Shown: one piece after another, positions 47,109-58,244 of the stretch | Layout of the letters: each line of letters begins with the position of its first letter | Position numbering within the stretch: position 1 is the first letter of the stretch | From: Adiantum capillus-veneris | Taxonomy: Eukaryota > Streptophyta > Polypodiopsida > Polypodiales > Pteridaceae | Length of the DNA: 64,000 bases | NCBI GenBank assembly: GCA_014529385.2 | Contig: CM043971.1 | Coordinates: forward strand, 53,913,209 to 53,977,208 | Reading direction: 5' to 3' | The notes under the pieces: model-generated | Database searches by the model: none | What the model was told of the DNA's origin: nothing | The model's input: the letters and a program-made list of their open reading frames with translations, nothing else | Made by a program: the position numbers and the translations under genes

Positions 47109-47426
47109 TCATGTAGAAGGATTCTCGTCGACCATAATCGACTGTTCGGTGCCTAGCATTGCCAGGTTAGTTAACGGTTTCTCATCATTTGAAGCAATTT
47201 CGTCCTCTCTTCCATCTTGTACTGAGGTTGGTACATTGATTGTATCAGTTGATGCCTGTAATGGTTTTGGTTGTGTATACATTAGTGAATATGGAAAAAA
47301 GGGGCAGTACATAAGAGGCTTGTGTAAGGGACTATATGTGAGGCTGCCCGAGGGATGATCAAAACGGCACAACGTCCCAAACTTGCAAGTTCCATACTGC
47401 ATGTAAAATGAGCATGGTTCGATTCC
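47109..47426 (-). CDS. last exon of a CCCH-type zinc-finger protein gene
   Basis: On the minus strand the exon opens directly after a good acceptor (pyrimidine-rich tract, then TTCACTGCAG) at 47426 and runs to the stop at 47109, about 105 codons. It begins GIEPCSFYMQYGTCKFGTLC, then RFDHP. This is a complete C-x8-C-x5-C-x3-H zinc finger of the plant C3H/ZFN type, whose proteins bind RNA or DNA and usually carry five fingers; the last finger lies near the C-terminus, as here. The remaining residues are Ser/Pro-rich and then acidic, with no other domain. Upstream exons are not visible to the right, where the intron would be filled by transposons, or the exon may be an orphan fragment. It is the only frame in the window that looks conserved and not transposon-derived. 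Confidence 0.62.
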   Translation of the reverse strand, partial: GIEPCSFYMQYGTCKFGTLCRFDHPSGSLTYSPLHKPLMYCPFFPYSLMYTQPKPLQASTDTINVPTSVQDGREDEIASNDEKPLTNLAMLGTEQSIMVDENPST

Positions 47427-47736
47427 CTGCAGTGAACAACAACAAGCTTAGTAAGCATCCCATAGAGATTTTGCAGATGATTTAACGTCATTTTGTATGT
47501 GAGAACGTGTTAGACCTAAGTGCTACTTAAACCAACAGATGGCTTTGTCATACATAGAGTTTCTTCTGTATTTAGCCAGCCAGAGGAAATTTCCTACTTT
47601 CAATATTTAGTACTTGAGGCTCCAACTATTTCTTGCATCCCACTACAAAAAATTCTTGAAGACTCACTTTATCCTCTATGCTAAAAAAGTTGTCTTTGGA
47701 TGACCTGGTTTGAAATCCGTCCAAAACAGTCATCTT

Positions 47737-47952
47737 CCCTGTGCAAGGAATTTAGGATGTGGTCACACGAAGCTTAGTTATCAGTAAGATGTAATTAGTG
47801 ATGCAACTATGCCAAAATTGCCATAGTTACAAAAGGCCTTGCATAGTTGCATATAAAACAAATAACTGGCGCATGTGTGACCTTGCATGAAGCACAGTTA
47901 TTTCAAACAGTAACTGATAACTATGCATCGCTTGACCACTACCTTACACGGG
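47737..47952. mobile_element. fold-back element, copy 2
   Basis: The left arm starts CCCTGTGCAAGG and goes on with GTGGTCACACGAAGC and TTAGTTATCAGT. The right arm, read inverted, gives CCCGTGTAAGG, GTGGTCAAGCGATGC and ATAGTTATCAGT. The centre holds CAACTATGCCAAAATTGCC and ATAGTTACAAAAGG, almost identical to the centre of copy 1 at 46401-46623. It has no coding capacity. Confidence 0.75.
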
Positions 47953-48582
47953 CCACATTACTTTCTTTGTATTTCTTGTACCAAGACAAGTTCTCTGATC
48001 TTATTGGGTATCAAGAAACCTTCCTGTATTTCGCATTGATTGGGCAAGGGTGCGAGCTTCCAATTTCTTTTGGCTTTTCTTGTTTTGAAATTGTCGACAA
48101 AATTGTCATGAAAAAGTGATCTAGTATCAACTTTTTTTTAAAAAAGTAAACGTAATGCCATTCTTAGGCTGCTTCAGCGTAGTTCTAGCTGTGTAATCAG
48201 GAGAAGCTTTATGAGAGACATGGGAAAGTGCTTGGAAGAACTTATGTGATATTTTGAGCTTGGCGCCACATGTGGGCAACGCATGATGCAATTTGAAGCA
48301 AAAATTTACTGCTTTGTGCATGTGAAGCTAAGCTGACCTTCAAAAATGATCCGTAGCTATAGCTTAGCTTGAGTACAGCCAAACCTTATCAGCATGTGGT
48401 TCAGATGGAGGAGGTATATTAATTGGTTGCCCCTTTTGCTTCGATGACAGACGTAATGGAGAAATTATGCTTTATAATAGTTGAAGAACCAGTGTCACAT
48501 GCACAATGGCTCTATGTGCCACGTGGACATGCTAAACCTACCAGTGTCCAGAGTCACTATCATCCTGCTGGTGGAAGCCAAC
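47953..48582. other. no recognisable gene
   Basis: Short frames only. The stretch may include the 3' noncoding end of the minus-strand LINE to its right. Confidence 0.4.
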
Positions 48583-49040
48583 TCAAAATGGAGCGCAGGG
48601 CCCATGAGAGTGGACTAGGCTGCCGTGCCCCAAGTGTACTGTCGAGCTGTGGAAAGGGCTGTCATCAGCTGAAGAACCCAAACCTGTCGTGCCATGGGGC
48701 AGTCCCACGAACAATGATGCTGACTCTCCAAAGGATGGCCGCAAGCTGCACATGCTGCTGAGCGGTGTAGTAACCAACTTCCAACTATTGTAGCTCTGTG
48801 TGCAACTAGCCACTGAAACATAGTAACTCTCCTCGGTTGCCTGCTGTCCCACAACCACTCCCAGAAACCTGACAAGAACTCGGATGTGAGACTCTTTAAG
48901 CCCAAAAGCAGCTGACCAAAATGTCTCCTAACGACCATGCAAAATCATACCACATCGCCGAATGCTGCTCTCACAAAGATGGTGCTCCTGGAGCATAAGA
49001 ATATCAATCGTACCACCCACAAGGCATCACTGAAGCTCCT
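48583..49040 (-). pseudogene. LINE endonuclease start fused to RT zinc-binding domain
   Basis: On the minus strand IDILMLQEHHLCESSIRRCG (about 49012-48950) matches the start of the AP-endonuclease domain of L1-type LINEs. Within about 60 codons another frame gives FWEWLWDSRQPRRVTMFQWL and CAACGHPLESQHHCSWDC (48890-48670), the zf-RVT zinc-binding domain found after the RT of plant LINEs. The rest of the endonuclease and the whole RT are absent, so a large internal deletion joined the two ends of ORF2. Confidence 0.75.
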
Positions 49041-50043
49041 GACGCAAGCGACCCCTCTGACGCTGAAAATGGGGTCCACCTAATCCCGATTCCCTACACA
49101 TTCCATGAGGTGATCCTCATGGAGTCAGTGAGAAAAAACCGAAGTTGCAACAGGTTACATCAGCCAATCTCACTATCTTCGAGGCTGGCTTGGATGGGGA
49201 GTAATCTGCATTTGAGCGACCTCGAGATAGACATGACTGTAGAGTCTGTCCAACCCAAGCCCAGGAAGAGCGTGCCGTCCGTCGGGCTACATCCTCTGTC
49301 CAGCAGTCCTCATGTACATATACATAGCAAGGTGTACTCTGCGTGTCAGCAAAGAAGTGTATCCCAATGTGTTTGAATCCTGCTGTATCCGGTGGTGTCA
49401 GAGAGAACTTGGCCAATGGCCACAGAGTCTGTATCAAATCTATCACTCCCAAGTATCCCTGTATGATGGGAGAACTCAAGGGCCTGAGCTTGAACCTGAA
49501 GCCAGTCCATCACTAAGTCCAGAATCCACTCAATTTGGTCCTTGCCACACAGTGGGAAGAAGAAACCAATCGTTGTGTCCAAGGCTTCTGCCCCTTTAGG
49601 TGTTGGAAACATAATTACCGGGGAACGCCCCCTAGCCCCCGTTCCGACGTTCCGGGGGGCAGTTCCCTTCCCGAACGTTCCAAAACGTCCCGGAATGTCT
49701 GACGTTCCGGGTGGCCAATGCAAACCGGAACGGCCGTTCCGGAACGTTCCGAAACGCCCCCGGACCGTTCCGGAATGCCCCTGGAACGGCCAACGGCTAC
49801 AAACAAATTTGGCAAAAATTGAAAAAATTGAAGTGAATGTTTGGGCTTCTTTTGAAAGTGTGCAAGGCCTCCAGGACTCATAAAATGCACCCCCCTCCCC
49901 CTTTCTCTTCACAAGCTAATCCTCAAGGCTCAAGCTCTCTCCCTCTCACTCTCAAGATCTCTCCCTCTCAAGACTCACTCTCTCAAGGCTCAAGGCTTCA
50001 AGCCTTCAAGCTCTCTTCCTCTCCCTCCCACTCTCTCAAATCT

Positions 50044-50099
<56 letters not shown>

Positions 50100-51019
50100 C
50101 TAGTCATAGCAAGGTTGAATGGTCTTCAAAACGAGTTTTTTGTGAGTATTAGAGTCAAAGCACTCTAATACTCCTTGTATTTAAACACAAGGAGCTAAAA
50201 ATTGCACTATTTGGGTGTTTTTTATACCTCCCGTTCCGCGACGTTCACGTTCCGGACCCCTAGCCGTTCCCCCGTTCCGCGGGGATCCCGTTGCCGTTCC
50301 CGTTCCGCGTTCCGGGTAACTATGGTTGGAAACAGTACGTGGACTCTGAAGCAGGCCCCCTCCGTAGATAGTCCTTCGCAAGACGGCCCATCTATCGACA
50401 AATGGTTTGGGAGGCCCAAGTACTCCACACTCTGATGGAACCAACCAACACTCACCCGAGGTAGTAAAACGACCTTCAAGAGGGTCAGGGTGTTTCGAAC
50501 CAGAACGTGTACTGTAGGTATGCCTGCTGCCTTGGCAGCGATAGAAGCTATCGTGCGAGGTGTCTCCAAGATAGTCCCAATCTCGAAGCCTATCGTGGAA
50601 AGTAAAAAGAGGTACTCTCCTCAGGCCAGGGAAATAGACTGAGAAAGGTAGGTCCACCTTCTCGACAAGAGCATCATTAGTCATTTCAAAGGCATGGCGC
50701 CACTGTCAAAAATGTGCTCTGACTGCTCGGATGGCCAAGGAGTTCATCGCAATGACCATGGACGCCATCTTGGATGTCTCAAACTCTATCTGATAGTAGC
50801 TACGCTCGAGAAACTAAACGTCGATGATCTTTCCACCTCTGCTAAAAGGCGAGCCTGGAGGAGATCACGCACCTCTCCTCTGCTAGGTCGGGTGTCGATG
50901 ATCTTGTAGATGACAGAGGTTGCCTGGAGGCAATCCACCTCTATTGCAAGGCTCAATTGCCTTGTCAATGAGAGAGCAAGTCGGATGGTGGGCTATGCAG
51001 GGTCGGGCGAGGGGGCTTC
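49041..51019 (-). pseudogene. ORF1 of the same LINE, interrupted by a hAT-type element
   Basis: Minus-strand frames upstream of the endonuclease form the first ORF. Its N-terminal part near 51019-50930 reads RDSHEAPSPDPA, stop, PTIRLALS and is clearly related to the ORF1 start at 63889 on the plus strand. Further on, a frame from 50569 to 50325 continues in phase at 49601-49346 once the element at 49610-50324 is removed, giving about 165 open codons across the junction. I recognise no domain in this protein; a gag-like ORF1 of an L1 element is inferred from position. Its first codons lie beyond two further insertions, at 54481-54505 and 59678-59685. Confidence 0.6.
49610..50324. mobile_element. 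715-bp non-autonomous hAT-type element
   Basis: The termini are CATAATTACC and GGTAACTATG, with CA at each outer end as in hAT elements. The exact 8-bp duplication GTTGGAAA flanks them (49602-49609 and 50325-50332). Both ends are packed with GGAACG/CGTTCC words in both orientations (49620-49795 and 50230-50316), which would suit transposase binding. The middle holds TC-rich DNA with (TC)20 at 50054-50094. No transposase is encoded. Excision restores an open frame in the surrounding LINE. Confidence 0.88.
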
Positions 51020-51027
51020 GTGAGAGT

Positions 51028-54000
51028 CAAGGTTGCATCCGTACGTACATACGTACGGATTGTATCCGCACCGTACAACCGTATCTAACCATACCGTACG
51101 TACGGATAGGTTCTGTACCGGTGTTTTTTTTTTTTTTAATTTAAATTCAGCCCTATTTCAAGCGTTTGGTCTATTATCGCAAAATGCCTTCTGCGGCTAA
51201 TTATTGAGAGCTTTTGGTTAGTACTTGCAGGTACTGTGCAAGGTGCAGTTGACCAGTGAGTGCTCCTCTCTTGCAAGTGATCAGCACACCCACGTGATCA
51301 GAATGGTTACTACGCTGGGTCAGCAAGGATCGAGTACTTGTCAGTGGCAGTCCAAATACTGTGGGGAAAGCAAGACAAGTACTATTACTCGTGTTCTCAA
51401 GCATCTTACAGATATAGGTACTACAAATCATTGCGATGGCTGTGAGAAGATTCCACCTCTAATCAAGGAAAACCTAATTCGAGAGCATTTCTCCTCAGCA
51501 TCAAGTGCACCTTCGAGGGGTCTTCGATTTCACAGGATGCCTTGCAAAATGCATTACTTGGGGACCTTGGTGACAATCCAGGAGATGGAGGGATGGGTTC
51601 TGGCTCTCAGACTACTATGCCCTCCAGTGTCGGCACTAGTAGGAAAAGAACTTGTGTAGCAAGGCATGATGAGGAGAACATTGGGGATGAACGGTCTACA
51701 GCTCCCAACAATGCACCGAGGCAGACCACGTTGCCTTCATGCGTAAACTCTCAACCTTGGGTGAAAGAGAGACAAAAGATAGCAAAGATGGAGATTGTTC
51801 GCACTCTTGTAGAGTGCAATATTGCATTCAATGTGCTTCAAACAGATCAGTGGACTGGCTTGGATTACAACAAGATGCACACAAGTATGCTAGATGAGCA
51901 GAAAGCAGTCATTGACAGAGCAGTCACTCCAACAAAAGCTGGGTGACAGACTTTTGGGTGTTCTATCATTTCTGATGGATGGAGTCATGTACGTAGACGC
52001 CACATCATCTACATTCTAGTCTCATCTTGCCTTGGTATGTACTTTCTGAGAGCCGTGGATGTCGGAAAGGCAGGTGAGAAGATCATTGTAGAGTTCATCT
52101 ACAAACATATTTGTCAAGCCATTCTTGAGGTGGAAAAGGAGAATGTGGTGCAGGTAAATTCAATCTCCCAATCTGGCTGCTCGCATCTCTTCTCCTTGTG
52201 TTTTTTGTTCTATCTCTGCTATTTCAATGTACATTGTTTGGCTACTTGCAGGTTGTTACCGATAATGCTAGCAATTGCAAGGCCATGGGTGATATGGTAG
52301 AGAGGGATTTCCCTCGCATTGTGTGGACTCCATGTGCCATCCATTGCCTAAACTTACTCATGGAGGACATAGGAAAATTGTCGTGGGTTCAGCCTATTGT
52401 CACTTGTGTCTGAGGCAACGAGGATTACCACTTTTTTCCGCAAGAAGCACCAAGCTCTAGCGATCTTCAAGAGCCACAGCACATTGGATATGGTGCAGCC
52501 CTCGAAGACCAGGTTTGCATACATGTACCTTGTTCTTCAGAGACTGTACAGGTCGAGGGACCCACTTTTGCAAACTATTGTGGATCCAAAGTGGCGCCTA
52601 ATGCGCCATGCAGAATTGAAGGCCATTCACAGGAAGGTTCTAGATGAAGCCTTCTGGACAGAGGTGCATAGCTTTGCCGTGGCTCTTCAACCACTCTTTG
52701 TTCTCTTACGCGTGACAGATATGGAGGGATCTACCCTTGGTCTAGTATTTCACCTTTTCATGCAGATGAGAGGACACGTTGAGACGTGCAGGACACTACC
52801 TCTAGAGCGGTAAGAATCATTAAAAAAAAGAATGATAGGCAATCTGTCAGTCTCAGATTCAATGATTGTTCTTTTTGAACTTGCAGACGGAACGACATTT
52901 TGGCTATTGTAGATAGTCGATGGCAGTATATGCGTCGTCCCATTCATGGGATGGCGGCTATACTCCATCCCTTCTACAAGAAGCCCGAGCTTTTTGGAAA
53001 CTTGGCTTTGCTGACCCTTCGTTTGGAGTACCTCAATCTCATGTTCAGCGAGGATGAGCAGTTGATCATAGATGGTGAGATGTCAAGCTTCATGAACAAC
53101 TTGGGTCCTACTTTCACGAGGAGTGTTGTAGTGAGACCCGAGGCTACCAAGCTTCCCCTCAGTTGGTGGCAAAACTATGGAAGTTTAGGTCTTCCACAAA
53201 TTTGCAAGCTAGCTCTACGTATTCTCTCTTAGGTACTCATGTTGTAACATGTTTGTGAGATGTGCCTAAAATGTTGACCTTGTGCACTTTTGTCCTCTAA
53301 AGATTTGCACCTCGTGTACATTGCCATCAGGATTGTTCAGTTGGCGCTTGTGAGCACAATTCGAGTGTATATTCCTTGGTGCAGACAAAGATCAAGAACA
53401 AATTGAGCACGACCCAACTAGAGAAGTTGGTGTACTGTTGAGCGAACATGAGGCTAGTGCACTCTTTCCATGCTTTTGGAAATCCCAAGAAAGTTTGAAC
53501 TTTGTTCCATGCTTCAGTCCACTAAAGGCTCGTAGATAGACTAGGTTGAATTACTTGTAGTATCTTTAAATCTTTATGGAATTTTATCAATGTTGGTGCA
53601 GGTGGATCCTACCAAGGTGAAGATGGTTCCAAACCCCACAGTAGAGGAGATAGATACTCATATTAAAGACGAGCAGGAGGAGATACTGCGAGAGCTTCAT
53701 AGAGAGTTGGAGAGAGTGAATAGGCGAGTCACCGGGTCACGCGCTCGAGCATTGAGCATCCCTCTCCAGCAGGAGGCTGCTGATCCTGACAGCGCACGGT
53801 GAGAGAACATTCGGATTGGGAAGCTTCCAGTATGCAAGCCTCGCGTTCGAGCGAACCCGGCTGTTCGTCTCCTCCAGACTTCAGAGCAGGATGATCCACA
53901 TGAGGATGATGTAGATACACAAGGGGACCCAGGATTTACAAGGCCAGAGTATGATGATGAAGGCAATGTTCTCACATAGGCAGAGATGTCCTCATCATCA

Positions 54001-54472
54001 TCTTCATCGTCCTCTAATGATGATGATGGCTTTTGAGTGCAGTGTTGAGTGTGCGGTTTTTACTGGTTACTAGTTATTGGAGTCAGGACTTCATACTTCA
54101 GTCTTGGATTTATCATTTTCATGAGTCATTATGTATTTATTTTGATGCTCTTAGTTTTATGTGACCATGGCAGCAGACATCCGATACTATTTGTTTGTAG
54201 ACATTGATCAATGGTTAGCTAATCTCAGCTTTGTGTTTCATTGTTCGGTTAGAGTCGTGGAGTCTGGACTCCATTTTTTGGCATTTGTAACAGTGTACTG
54301 TTGATTTGCTAGTCTTTATTTGAAGTCTTGGTGAATACATAAGTAAATGTATGAAGTACTCTCAGTTTTAGGCTTTGTGAAAAAAAGGACGAATTTTTAC
54401 GTACCTAAAAACTCAATCCATTCTGTCCTACGTACCGAATTTGTACCGAACACTACGTACCTAACTACCTTG
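51028..54472 (+). mobile_element. complete 3.4-kb hAT transposon
   Basis: The element starts CAAGGTTGCATCCGTACGTA and ends ACGTACCTAACTACCTTG, giving the short CAAGGT/ACCTTG terminal repeats typical of hAT. The exact 8-bp target duplication GTGAGAGT flanks it (51020-51027 and 54473-54480). Subterminal regions are rich in GTACGG/CCGTAC words (51037-51115 and 54400-54466), candidate transposase sites. It carries a transposase gene with introns on the plus strand. The gene is damaged, so the copy is probably immobile unless helped. Confidence 0.93.
51225..54040 (+). pseudogene. hAT transposase gene, damaged
   Basis: The order of domains is that of plant hAT transposases. A BED-like finger lies near 51335-51460 (WQSKYCGESKT, where the first Cys is Ser). 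The DUF659/RNase H region runs from 51950 (GCSIISDGWSHVRRRHIIYI) to VVTDNASNCKAMGDM and WTPCAIHCLNLLMEDIGKL. A helical middle follows (52397-52809). Then come HPFYKKPELF and LSWWQNYGS, and a dimerisation tail GACEHNSSVYSLVQTKIKNK with LEKLVY (53340-53445). GT-AG introns fit at 52154-52251 and 52810-52886. Damage includes frameshifts near 51530 and 52410, a TGA at 51944 where Trp is likely, and a TGA after LEKLVYC near 53439. A short acidic C-terminal exon ends near 54035. Confidence 0.85.
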
Positions 54473-54505
54473 GTGAGAGTCTCTCTAGGACGGAGCATCA
54501 GCCTC

Positions 54506-55937
54506 TGTAACCGGCCTGTTAACTTCAAAAAGGACGGTAGACTTTACTTCAAACCTTGATTTAGCTTTCACCCATTATTAGTCGTCTATTCTACCTGTGC
54601 TATAATGACACAAGAGAGGGGAATGGGATATAGATGCTAGAATGCATCTGTATGCGAGTCAGACACTAGATTGGCCCCTAAATAGGCGCCCCTTTCGGTA
54701 TTTCTTTATTCTTTTACAGTTAAGAGGAAGTACAAAGAGTGCTTATAGCACTAAACCTGTATCCCGCAGTTCTTAACCCGTATCCCGTAGTTTCTATCAT
54801 GCTTGGAGGAATTTGGGTAACATAACGGCGTAGAACCCTGCCCAAAATAGTCTGCAAGTAGGGAATCCTAAGGAGACGATTGTCCTTGTCCCGATTCCAC
54901 CTTTAATTGACCAAAAAGAGCATAACCAACCTCTGTAATTTCTGGTTATTGATTGGTTTTTCTCTGTTTTCAGCTCCCTGTAGCCCCTGCACTATTCCCA
55001 ATGCCTTGGACTACGTGCCCCTTGATTCTGGCATGATTCCGAGCACAAAACAGTCCCAAAACAGTCCAAAATCAGTAATAAAACAGTGCTGATTTTTGTG
55101 TGTTTACTTGAGAGGTTATCACCCTCTCGTTTCCCTGCTTTGGAGTAGCAGTTAGCTAGTCCTGTTCATGTACAGGGAGGCTCTTGCCTCAGCAATAGAG
55201 CATCAAACCACAAGACTGTACATGGTCAATCTGATGAGCCCACTAGAGGGGCATAACCATAAAGAATAGGGGAGAGAGAGAGGAGTGAGAGGTGTGCAGG
55301 TCATGACATCCTGCACCTCACTGTACATAGAGAGTAAGCCAGCACTCCATTGAAGCTCTCCCACCTGTGACAGCACTCAAAAACGAGCTCACAACTGAAA
55401 ATCACGTTTTTGCCTTCTCTTTAAGTAGTAAACTGGCCTTAGAGTGCCAAGTGTCACTCATTTGTGCATTTTCCCACTTTAGACCCTCAGGTCTAAAAAT
55501 ATCTCACGTGCAGCCTCTATTGACTTGGCCACAGAGTAACAAAATGATCCCCATGTCAAACTGCACGTAATGACACGAAGACATTTTGCCGTCCAAAAAT
55601 AGCAGTCCCTAAAATTTAGGAGTTTCTGCCATTACATTCTTCTAGGTCATTTGACCCTCTTTGTACACTGCAGCCACACCCAGAACTGAAATGTAGCCTA
55701 TGTAGCAAAGGATTCCGCTTTGGCTGGCCAATGACCCCACTTTGGCTAACCATAGTCCTTGTCCAACCTTAGTGCTCTTTAGCCCTCAGGCCTGGACTCT
55801 CTCTGAACAATTCCACACTGGCTATGCAATGCAGGACAGTTAGATTTCCAGAGGGGTGTTTCCAAAAGGTAAAACAAACGAAATTCCCCAAAGAAAGAGA
55901 AAATAAACAAAAATGGAATTGCTACTGGTTGGTGACA
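54506..55937 (-). repeat. 3' LTR of the 5.2-kb gypsy element
   Basis: A copy of the LTR at 58245-59677 of nearly equal length. In the sense direction it carries AATAAAGAAATACCGAAAGG near 54711-54692, a likely polyadenylation region. Confidence 0.93.
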
Positions 55938-55952
55938 TACCCCCCTCTTGAA
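55938..55952 (-). promoter_or_regulatory. polypurine tract
   Basis: Read on the minus strand, CAAGAGGGGGGTA directly precedes the LTR at 55937. Confidence 0.8.
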
Positions 55953-56610
55953 ATCTCAAACGTTCTCGTTTGCACCTATGTCGTACATGCTTACAGTCAG
56001 CACTCGGGTGTCCGGACACCGTGTCGACACATGTACGACACATACATGCTCACAGTCAACACCTCGTTGACACATGTATTGCCTGCGTGTGAACTTTGTC
56101 CCAATGACATAGTGGAAGCGTTACACTTTGCCATTGCTTTGAGTCCATAACTTTCCAATGACAAAATGGAAGCATCACATTTTGCCACTGTCTTTTAGTA
56201 CACGTTGGATCCAGTAACCTTTCGAGCATACCCAAACCGACAGTTTAAGAATGCAGTTATACATGTACTTTCAATAGAAATAATTGTTGTACCCTTGACA
56301 AACTGACAAGAAATACTCACTTATATAGCACTAAACAAACTTTTGGAAATTCCATAAGAGCAATTGCCAAATTGACAATCTGTACAGCTCTAACATTCAT
56401 GTAACATGCACTTCATTTGAGCTCATTGTAAGTAACATGTACATCATTTCTTTCAGAAGCCATTGTCACACTGACAATCCATGTAGCTCTGAATCTCAAG
56501 GGGTCAAGGTAGGTTGCAAACCAAGGTTTTAAGTTCCCATACTTTTAGTGACTCTGCAAGTTCACTTTTTTCCATCCACTTGACATCTAGAGGTGAATAG
56601 CTTTTGAACT
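55953..56610. other. noncoding 3' part of the gypsy interior
   Basis: No coding motif. A short duplicated phrase with ACACATGTA...GACACATG occurs near 56030-56080, and another with CAATGACA(T/A)A(G/A)TGGAAGC near 56100-56170. Confidence 0.5.
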
Positions 56611-57106
56611 TTACCAAACAACACCTTGCAACCTTGCTTTTTCTTTTCTTTCTTTATGTGCCAAAATCTGTTCCGGGACCAAGATCTCGTCAAGTTCCTC
56701 GACTTCCGGCTGATCTTCAACTGACATATCTTCTGGCACATCACCCACATAGGGTCTGAGAAGACTCAAGTGAAACCCATTGTGAATCTTCCAACTCTCC
56801 GGCAATTTCAGTCTTTATGCAATATCACTGATTTGCATACTGAGCATCGAAAACAATCTTTCTCTACTCTTCATCTTGATCTTTGGAAATTAACCTGTAA
56901 TCTACCCTTATGCTGTCACTTTTATTGGGCTGAGAATTCTCTTTTTGACCCAATTTTGGCAGCATAACTGTAGTAGAAACCTTCACATCGAAAAATCCAC
57001 ATATCCAAGTGATTATCCACGCATAATAGAGCACTTTTGCAAACCTAACCTGGAAATTCAGTATGCTGAATTCTCTGTTTTTAGCTCCTAAAATACTCCA
57101 GATCAC
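56611..57106 (-). pseudogene. gypsy integrase C-terminal end
   Basis: The frame from 56805 gives LPESWKIHNGFHLSLLRPYV near its start, then QPEVEELDEILVPEQILAHK. This is the C-terminal segment of plant Ty3/gypsy integrases leading into the chromodomain-like tail. The preceding frame (57106-56864) contains TTVMLPKLGQKENSQPNK and has no assigned domain. The catalytic DDE core is missing. Confidence 0.75.
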
Positions 57107-57360
57107 TTGTATTACTGTCCTCTAGCTTCCCCGAAGCTCTTGAGACAAAAAGGCATCAAATAGGATCAAAATACTAAATCTGCAGAAAAATACAGCAAGC
57201 TGTATTTTCTTCTTTCGGGCTCTGTTTTGCGTGCCAATCGCACCAATTCGTAGCCTTTGATCTTCTGCATTAGTAGGACTACTTGCCCTTTGATTTACAC
57301 GAGATTTCTCGCAAGAAATCTTGTTGAATCATCCTGTACCTGTTTTGAATTAGCCTTTAG

Positions 57361-58076
57361 CTAATTCAATACGTGTATGAAATCATTCCAAGTGGAAGGA
57401 GTCTGTCCTTGTAACATCAGTGTATTCCACCACTGACTTGCATTTTTTTTTTCCAGAAAAGTGACAGCTTTCCTGACTGTAAATGCTCCTTCCAACAAAT
57501 GCTTTGTCAAACTGTTCGAGGAAAGAGAAAACCTTTGTCCTCTCATCAAAGCCATTGAATGTGTCAATGGACTCACTGATCATCTTCTTTGTATGGCTTT
57601 AGCTTATCCATTGACTCCAAATTGTCAAAAGAGACAGTTTGCATAATGGGTACACAAGTGGGAGCCATCTGTACTCCCTGGCCAGTAACATGTTGATGTC
57701 CAGGTTTCATATTCACTGATGGGATTGAAAAACCAGCCATACCCAAGTTGCCTTGTGACACCCCAAACTCACCTTGTGTGCCCTGAAATCCTGGGTGCAA
57801 ACCAATGTTTGCATACATGGGGTTAGGCACCATGCCTTGCATACCCCTAAACACTGTTCCTGGCATGCCAAAACTGCCTTGAGCTTGATGTGCTATTGAT
57901 GAAGATTGTATGAACTCCATAAATCTTGGATTCTCCATCAATTGCTTGAACATGGTCACAGCAAAAACAACCTGCAAAGCTTTCTCTGCTTGGCCTAAAC
58001 TCTTGCCAATTTCATGTGCAGTTGGAATAGGCTGTCTATCTTCTGAAGAGGAACCCTCTTCCTTGTTGCCATCCAT
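57361..58076 (-). pseudogene. gypsy gag, frameshifted
   Basis: The protein starts at the ATG at 58076 with a hydrophilic N-terminus, followed by a Gly/Met/Pro/Gln-rich segment of about 100 residues (57900-57640). Across a frame change near 57575 comes the capsid signature FNGFDERTKVFSFLEQFDKA, then ASQWWNTLMLQGQTPSTWNDF ending at 57361. The last motif is typical of plant Ty3/gypsy gag. No zinc knuckle follows; the deletion joint lies just downstream. Confidence 0.78.
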
Positions 58077-58226
58077 CCTGTATCCAAAGAAAGACTCGTA
58101 GCCTTTCTCACCTGTAAATCCACTCGATCTACTTTCAAACTCTGTGTTTTCAAGGTCATCCCAAACTCCCTCTGTGTCTTTAACCCAAACTGACCAAGGC
58201 TCACTTTTTGAGGAAAAAGTGATTTA

Positions 58227-58244
58227 ATCCCGTCGATGGAACCA
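58227..58244 (-). promoter_or_regulatory. primer-binding site of the gypsy element
   Basis: On the minus strand TGGTTCCATCGACGGGAT starts directly at the LTR edge and would pair with a tRNA ending in ...GGAACCA. I cannot say which tRNA without a search. Confidence 0.7.

Noticed and set aside
55367..55570. Plus-strand frame of 67 codons, repeated at 59107-59310
   Set aside because: Also an LTR duplicate, antisense to the element; no coding evidence.
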